Shown here: positions 7,517-11,328 of the stretch, in pieces
Layout of the letters: each line of letters opens with the position of its first letter
How positions within the stretch are numbered: the first letter of the stretch is position 1
Origin: Pseudomonadota bacterium
Lineage (GTDB): Bacteria > BMS3Abin14
Length of the DNA: 11,328 bases
Direction: 5' to 3'
NCBI GenBank assembly: GCA_016937135.1
Contig: JAFGWO010000109.1
Span: 1 to 11,328, forward strand
The notes under the pieces: model-generated
The model's database searches: none
Seen by the model: only the letters and a program-made list of their open reading frames with translations
Told to the model about the DNA's origin: nothing
Program-made: the position numbers and the translations under genes

Positions 7517-7987
7517 ATGGATGTGCGCGAAATCATGGAGATCCTGCCGCACCGGTACCCTTTCCTTTTCGTGGACAGGATCCTGGAGATGGTGCCGGGA
7601 AAGAGGGCCGTTGGAATCAAGAACGTCACCATCAACGAGGAGTTCTTCCAGGGTCATTTCCCCGGACACCCGGTCATGCCGGGCGTCCTCATCATCGAAT
7701 TCCTGGCCCAGGTGGCGGGGGTGCTGGCTTTTACGACGGCTGAAAACCCTGAAATGTCCGGGCCTACCCTGGATCGGAGTGTGGTTTACTTTCTTTCCAT
7801 GGACAGGGTCAAATTCCGGAAGCCGGTTGTGCCGGGGGATCAGCTTCGGGGGGAGGTAAACCTTACCAGGCTCAGGGGGACCCTGGCCAGTTTCGAGGGA
7901 AAGGTCTACGTAGGGGAAACCCTGGTCGCCGAGGCCGAGATGAAGGCCATGCTCGTCGGTAAGGGGAAGAGCGCCGATGGGGGATAA
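7517..7987 (+). CDS. fabZ: 3-hydroxyacyl-[acyl-carrier-protein] dehydratase FabZ
   Basis: Dehydrates 3-hydroxyacyl-ACP to trans-2-enoyl-ACP in fatty-acid elongation. It competes with LpxA and LpxD for the same 3-hydroxyacyl-ACP pool, which explains its place between them. The 156-residue hot-dog-fold protein has the substrate-entry motif LPHRYPFLFVDRI (10-22). The active-site segment FQGHFPGHPVMPGVLIIEFLAQ carries catalytic H47 and E61 with the expected 14-residue spacing. Length is normal. The ATG starts immediately after the lpxD stop with no gap, preceded by GGAGGG at 7504-7509. The end overlaps lpxA by 11 nt. It is FabZ rather than FabA on length, motif and lpx context. Confidence 0.96.
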   Translation: MDVREIMEILPHRYPFLFVDRILEMVPGKRAVGIKNVTINEEFFQGHFPGHPVMPGVLIIEFLAQVAGVLAFTTAENPEMSGPTLDRSVVYFLSMDRVKFRKPVVPGDQLRGEVNLTRLRGTLASFEGKVYVGETLVAEAEMKAMLVGKGKSADGG

Positions 7988-8780
7988 CGTGCCGCAAGGT
8001 AAACCCTGTACCATCGATCCCCGGGCTGTTGTCGATCCCGGGGCAAGTCTTGACGAAGGGGTGCAGATCGGTCCTTTTGCTATCGTGGGGCCCCATGTCC
8101 GGATCGGCCGGGGCACCGTGATCGGCTCCCATTCCGTTATTGAAGGCCGGACCACCATCGGAGCAGACAACAGGATCTTTCATTTCGCCAGCATTGGGGC
8201 CGTTCCCCAGGACCTCAAATACCAGGACGAGGAAAGCTTCCTGGTTATCGGGGACAGGAACCGCATCCGGGAGTTCTCCACCATCCATCTGGGAACCGAG
8301 GGAGGAGGGATGGAAACGAGGGTGGGGGACGATAACCTGTTCATGGCCTACAGCCACGTCGCCCACGACTGCCGGATCGGCCATGGGGTGATCCTTGCCA
8401 ACGCGGCCACCCTCGGAGGGCACGTTGCCGTCGGCGACGGGGCTATCCTGGGGGGATTAGCCGGGGTTCACCAGTTCTGCCGGATTGGAAAGATGGCCTT
8501 CATTGCCGCGGGATCCCTCGTAGTCCAGGATGTTCCGCCCTTCATGATCGTTCAGGGCGACCGGGCCAGGCTGGCAGGCCTCAACCTTGAAGGCCTGAAG
8601 CGCAAGGGGTTCGGCCCGGATGCCGTATCCGGCCTCAAGAAGGCCTACAGGATCCTTTTCCGTTCGGACCTTTCTCTCGCCGAAGCGGTGTCCATGGTCA
8701 GGGCAGAGCAGGCTATGCCTTCCGAAGTGGAGGAACTGATCCGGTTCATCCTCTCATCGGAAAGGGGTATTACCCGTTGA
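7977..8780 (+). CDS. lpxA: UDP-N-acetylglucosamine 3-O-acyltransferase
   Basis: Catalyses the first step of lipid A synthesis, transfer of a 3-hydroxyacyl chain from ACP to the 3-position of UDP-GlcNAc. The 267-residue protein has the N-terminal left-handed beta-helix (about 10-195) and the C-terminal helical domain with NLEGLKRKGF (203-212). Active-site landmarks by motif alignment with E. coli are H130 in HVAHDC (E. coli H125), H165 in GVHQFC (H160), H149 in GGHV (H144) and H104 in TIHLGT (H99). The acyl-ruler position equivalent to E. coli G173 is A178. The ATG at 7977 is preceded by AAGGGG at 7961-7966 and overlaps fabZ by 11 nt; GTG at 7989 is a possible alternative. The stop overlaps the lpxI start by 4 nt. 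Confidence 0.96.
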   Translation: MGDNVPQGKPCTIDPRAVVDPGASLDEGVQIGPFAIVGPHVRIGRGTVIGSHSVIEGRTTIGADNRIFHFASIGAVPQDLKYQDEESFLVIGDRNRIREFSTIHLGTEGGGMETRVGDDNLFMAYSHVAHDCRIGHGVILANAATLGGHVAVGDGAILGGLAGVHQFCRIGKMAFIAAGSLVVQDVPPFMIVQGDRARLAGLNLEGLKRKGFGPDAVSGLKKAYRILFRSDLSLAEAVSMVRAEQAMPSEVEELIRFILSSERGITR

Positions 8781-9631
8781 GGGATACTGACCGTGTTTTG
8801 GGCATCATCGCCGGGGCCGGCGATCTCCCCCTGCACATCGCCCGTTCCCTCTCAGGATCGGGAAATCGCGCCTTCGTGATTGCTCTGGAAAACCTTGCCC
8901 GGCCGGAGCTCGAAGATCCCGACTGGGAAACCGAGTGGGTGGATTTCTACCGCCTCGGGGATCTTCTGGCGTCCCTCAGGAACGCCGGAGTCTCGCAGGT
9001 GGTTCTTGCGGGGCATGTGGCCCACAGGGGGATTTACCAGGAAGGGAAGTTTGATGCGCGGATGCTGTCCTTTCTCGGGGGGCTTGAGGACCGCCGGGGT
9101 GGATCCATCCTTCTTGCATTCGTCCGCCTCCTTGAAAAGGAAGGTTATGAAGTCCCATCCCTCCTGAAAATTGTCCCCAGTCTCGTTCCATCCAAAAGCC
9201 ATACCATGGGTCCGACGCCTGATTCTGCCGCACTGGATGATCTAACCCTGGGCTGGTTCCTGGCCCGGCAGTTGGCCGACCTGGAAATCGGGCAGGCGGT
9301 TGTTATAAAAAACGCGGCTGTTGTGGCTGTGGAGGGGATGGAGGGCACCGACGAGACCGTAAAGAGAGCCATTAACATGGCCGGAAAAGGCCTGACCGTC
9401 GTGAAAAGGGCGGCTAAGAACCATGACTTTCGCTTCGACGTCCCCACCATCGGGACACACACCGTTGAAGTCCTCGCCGGAGGGGGCGGAGGGAATATTG
9501 TGGTGGAAGCAGGCCGCTGCTTCATCCTGGATCGGGAAGAGGTGATTGCCCTTTGTGAAAAAACGGGGGTTCGCCTGATGGTCTGCCGGGAAAAGGAGGA
9601 CGGGGCAATATCATGGGACTCCGGATCATGA
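8777..9631 (+). CDS. lpxI: UDP-2,3-diacylglucosamine pyrophosphatase LpxI (DUF1009)
   Basis: Hydrolyses UDP-2,3-diacylglucosamine to lipid X (2,3-diacylglucosamine-1-phosphate) and UMP. It does the job of LpxH but is unrelated to it. The 284-residue protein shows the N-terminal LGIIAGAGDLP (8-18), the central SLLKIVPSLVPSKSHTMGPTPD region, AVEGMEGTDETVKRA (184-198) and RFDVPTIG (219-226). D221 aligns with the essential aspartate (D225) described for Caulobacter LpxI. The TTG start at 8777 shares TTGA with the lpxA stop and has a GGGG run at 8764-8767. A second TTG at 8798 lies too close to the conserved LGIIAG. The end overlaps lpxB by 19 nt. Position between lpxA and lpxB is typical for lpxI. 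Confidence 0.93.
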   Translation: MRDTDRVLGIIAGAGDLPLHIARSLSGSGNRAFVIALENLARPELEDPDWETEWVDFYRLGDLLASLRNAGVSQVVLAGHVAHRGIYQEGKFDARMLSFLGGLEDRRGGSILLAFVRLLEKEGYEVPSLLKIVPSLVPSKSHTMGPTPDSAALDDLTLGWFLARQLADLEIGQAVVIKNAAVVAVEGMEGTDETVKRAINMAGKGLTVVKRAAKNHDFRFDVPTIGTHTVEVLAGGGGGNIVVEAGRCFILDREEVIALCEKTGVRLMVCREKEDGAISWDSGS

Positions 9632-10785
9632 TCTTCACCGGAGAGGCTTCCGGGGAAATGTACGGAGGCCTCCTGGGGGAAGCCCTGCGGGAATTGAAAC
9701 CCGATATCCGGTTAAGCGGCATCGGCGGGGATTTTATGGCGGGTGCCGGCATCGAACTTTTTGCCCATATCAGGGATCTTTCCGTTATGGGGTTCTGGGA
9801 GGTGATCCGGGATTACCGGCAGCTTCGAAATATCCTGGAAAAAGGCAGGGAACGGGTCCGGAAGGAGCGCCCGGACGCCGTGGTCCTGGTGGATTTTTAC
9901 CGGTTCAACATCGAGATCGCCCGCGAGGCCAGGGGACTCGGCATCCCCGTATTTTATTATGTCCCTCCGAAGCTCTGGGTGTGGGGGGGGCGAAGGATTC
10001 GAACCCTGAGGGAATGCGTGGACCGGGTCCTGGCTGTATTTCCCTTTGAGGAGGAATTTTTCGGGTCCCGCGGCATGCCCGTGACATACGTGGGCAACCC
10101 TCTTCTGGAACTCCTGGAAAGGGAGGAGCCCAATCCGATCCCTCCCGATCCTGATCTCGCGGATCCCGGGAGAATGGTCATCGGTCTGCTTCCCGGAAGC
10201 AGGCTTTCGGAAGTCAGGCAAATCCTTCCGGTTTTCCTCTCCAGTGCAAAGCTGATCCGCGGCCAACTCGGCGACAAGGTCCGCTTCCTCCTGCCCCTTG
10301 CCAATACGGTCCCCATGCCCCTGGTTCAGGAGATGGTTTCATCCTCATCGGCAGATCTCCCGTTAACGATCGTTCAGGGAGGTTCCAGGCACGTCCTGAG
10401 AAGATCCGACGCGGCCATGATCGCGTCCGGGACCGCCACCCTCGAGGCTTTCCTGATAGGAACACCCCAGGTCGTTGCCTATAAAACCTCATGGCTGACC
10501 TCCTTTCTGGCCAGACGCCTGGTCAGGATCCCGTGGGTCAGCCTCCCCAACATTCTCGCGGGGCGGGAGGTGGTGGAGGAACTGCTCCAGGAAAACTTGA
10601 CCCCGGAAAGACTCGCGGCTGCCCTCCTGGACCTGGTCCGGAACGATGAGAGGAAAAAGGATTACAGAAAAGCGGGGGAGGCCGCCAGAGAATCCCTGAA
10701 AGGGCGGGAGGCCTCCAGGCTCGCCGCCCGGGCTGTCCTGGCTCCTTTTGCGGGAATGGAGGAAGGGGGCCCGGTTGGGACATAA
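9613..10785 (+). CDS. lpxB: lipid A disaccharide synthase
   Basis: Condenses UDP-2,3-diacylglucosamine with lipid X, the LpxI product, to form the tetraacyl disaccharide 1-phosphate at the inner face of the inner membrane (GT19 family). The 390-residue length is normal. Landmarks are FTGEASGE (8-15), VMGFWEV (58-64), the DFYRFN segment with D94 (equivalent to catalytic E. coli D98), PPKLWVWG (118-125), AVFPFEEEFF (141-150), LLPGSRLSEV (192-201) and the donor-binding ASGTATLEAFLIGTPQVVAYKTS (271-293). The first motif reads GEASGE, where E. coli has GEASGD. The ATG at 9613 follows an AAGGAGG at 9593-9599, 13 nt away, a little long but the only good start. It overlaps lpxI by 19 nt and msbA by 11 nt. 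Confidence 0.95.
   Translation: MGLRIMIFTGEASGEMYGGLLGEALRELKPDIRLSGIGGDFMAGAGIELFAHIRDLSVMGFWEVIRDYRQLRNILEKGRERVRKERPDAVVLVDFYRFNIEIAREARGLGIPVFYYVPPKLWVWGGRRIRTLRECVDRVLAVFPFEEEFFGSRGMPVTYVGNPLLELLEREEPNPIPPDPDLADPGRMVIGLLPGSRLSEVRQILPVFLSSAKLIRGQLGDKVRFLLPLANTVPMPLVQEMVSSSSADLPLTIVQGGSRHVLRRSDAAMIASGTATLEAFLIGTPQVVAYKTSWLTSFLARRLVRIPWVSLPNILAGREVVEELLQENLTPERLAAALLDLVRNDERKKDYRKAGEAARESLKGREASRLAARAVLAPFAGMEEGGPVGT
10758..10769 (+). promoter_or_regulatory. ribosome binding site for the TTG start of msbA
   Basis: The purine-rich GGAGGAAGGGGG ends 5 nt before the TTG at 10775 and offers two overlapping Shine-Dalgarno matches. The first in-frame ATG, at 10859, would remove the N-terminal elbow helix and most of TM1. 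Confidence 0.55.
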
Positions 10786-11328
10786 GTTCAGGATCTTTGC
10801 AAGGCTTTTTCCCTACCTCCGGCCCTACACCGGGGAACTCGTTCTATCCACCCTGTGCATGCTCGGGGTGGCTGCCATGACAGCCCTTTCCGCCCTGATC
10901 ATCAAGAATGTCCTGGACGATGTATTTCTGAAAGGCGACCGGAGGATGCTTCTCCTCATCCCTCTGGCGATCCTTGTCATCTACCTCGTCAAGGGCATTT
11001 TCCGGTATTTCCGGGTTTATCTCATGAGCCGGACAGGTGTAAATATTGTCCAGGATATCCGGAACGATCTTTACGAACACCTGCACCGCCTCTCCCTTTC
11101 CTATTTCACCGATACCCCGACAGGGGTGCTCATGTCGAGAGTCACCTACGATGTAAGCATGGTGCAGACCGCCCTGACAGAGGCCATCGTGGGGGTCTTC
11201 CGGGATTTTTTCATGATTGTGGGTCTGGCCGGGGTCGTTTTTTACCGGAACGCCACCTTGGGGCTTCTGGCCATGGTGGGTCTCCCTCTCGCCTATTACC
11301 CCCTCGTGGTATTCGGGAAACGCATGAA
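10775..11328 (+). CDS. msbA: lipid A export ABC transporter MsbA, 5' part (runs off the window)
   Basis: Inner-membrane ABC exporter that flips core-lipid A to the periplasmic leaflet. The first 184 codons plus 2 nt are present. They cover the elbow helix (FRIFARLFPYLRPY, 5-18), TM1 at about 21-45, TM2 at about 59-82, the intracellular loop with QDIRNDLYEHLHRLSLSYF, then TPTGVLMSRVTYDV (93-126), and TM3-TM4 at about 137-182. The loop motif DIRNDLYEHLHRLSLSYFxxxPTG is characteristic of MsbA-type exporters. The nucleotide-binding domain lies beyond the right edge and was not seen. I propose TTG at 10775, overlapping the lpxB stop by 11 nt, because it gives the complete elbow helix. Identity as MsbA rests on the transmembrane half and the lpx context; another exporter of the same family is the only alternative. 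Confidence 0.87.
   Translation, partial: MGHKFRIFARLFPYLRPYTGELVLSTLCMLGVAAMTALSALIIKNVLDDVFLKGDRRMLLLIPLAILVIYLVKGIFRYFRVYLMSRTGVNIVQDIRNDLYEHLHRLSLSYFTDTPTGVLMSRVTYDVSMVQTALTEAIVGVFRDFFMIVGLAGVVFYRNATLGLLAMVGLPLAYYPLVVFGKRM

Noticed and set aside
6785..8520. Internal repeat pattern with periodic glycine, valine and isoleucine codons in lpxD and lpxA
   Set aside because: These are the hexapeptide repeats that build the left-handed beta-helix of both acyltransferases. They are protein-level repeats and not DNA repeats or a CRISPR array.
1..11328. Possible novel defence, mobile or secondary-metabolite system
   Set aside because: Every gene-sized stretch is explained by a known housekeeping or envelope family. 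There are no transposase, integrase, toxin-antitoxin, CRISPR or unknown-domain genes and no visible composition shift.

Overview
This window holds a compact run of Gram-negative envelope-biogenesis genes, all on the + strand: lysS, lolC/E, lolD, bamA, skp(ompH), lpxD, fabZ, lpxA, lpxI, lpxB and the 5' part of msbA, which runs off the right edge. By eye the DNA is GC-rich (near 60%). The organism makes lipid A and uses LpxI rather than LpxH. The lysS-lolCD-bamA-skp-lpxD-fabZ-lpxA-lpxI-lpxB-msbA order resembles what I recall from deltaproteobacteria of the Desulfuromonadales/Geobacter type (now Desulfobacterota/Desulfuromonadota). The placement is an inference from gene order and protein style, without any search.

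Layout: positions 1-165 are non-coding, with a good sigma70-like promoter (TTGACG, 17 bp, TATCTT) ahead of lysS (166-1650). A 7-bp GC hairpin followed by CTTTT lies in the 53-bp gap after lysS and may partly insulate it from what follows. Then come the lipoprotein-release transporter genes (1704-3603), the outer-membrane assembly gene bamA (3609-5864), a 72-bp AT-rich gap with a perfect 14-bp palindrome, and the periplasmic chaperone gene skp (5937-6476). From skp onward the genes touch or overlap: lpxD, fabZ, lpxA, lpxI, lpxB and msbA.

Function: LpxA, LpxD, LpxI and LpxB cover four of the early lipid A steps (LpxC is not in the window). FabZ supplies and balances the hydroxyacyl-ACP pool that LpxA and LpxD draw on. 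MsbA flips the finished core-lipid A. LolCD releases lipoproteins towards the outer membrane, and Skp and BamA deliver and fold outer-membrane proteins. The cluster therefore couples the three main outer-membrane components: LPS, lipoproteins and beta-barrels.

Five of the eleven genes appear to start at GTG or TTG, chosen here because a Shine-Dalgarno sequence and the conserved N-terminus both support them. I found no mobile element, CRISPR array, tRNA, rRNA or sign of horizontal transfer, and no gene that looks novel. The points worth a second look are at residue and regulatory level: the LpxA acyl-chain ruler, the LpxB GEASGE motif, the skp leader, the post-lysS hairpin and the coupled non-ATG starts.
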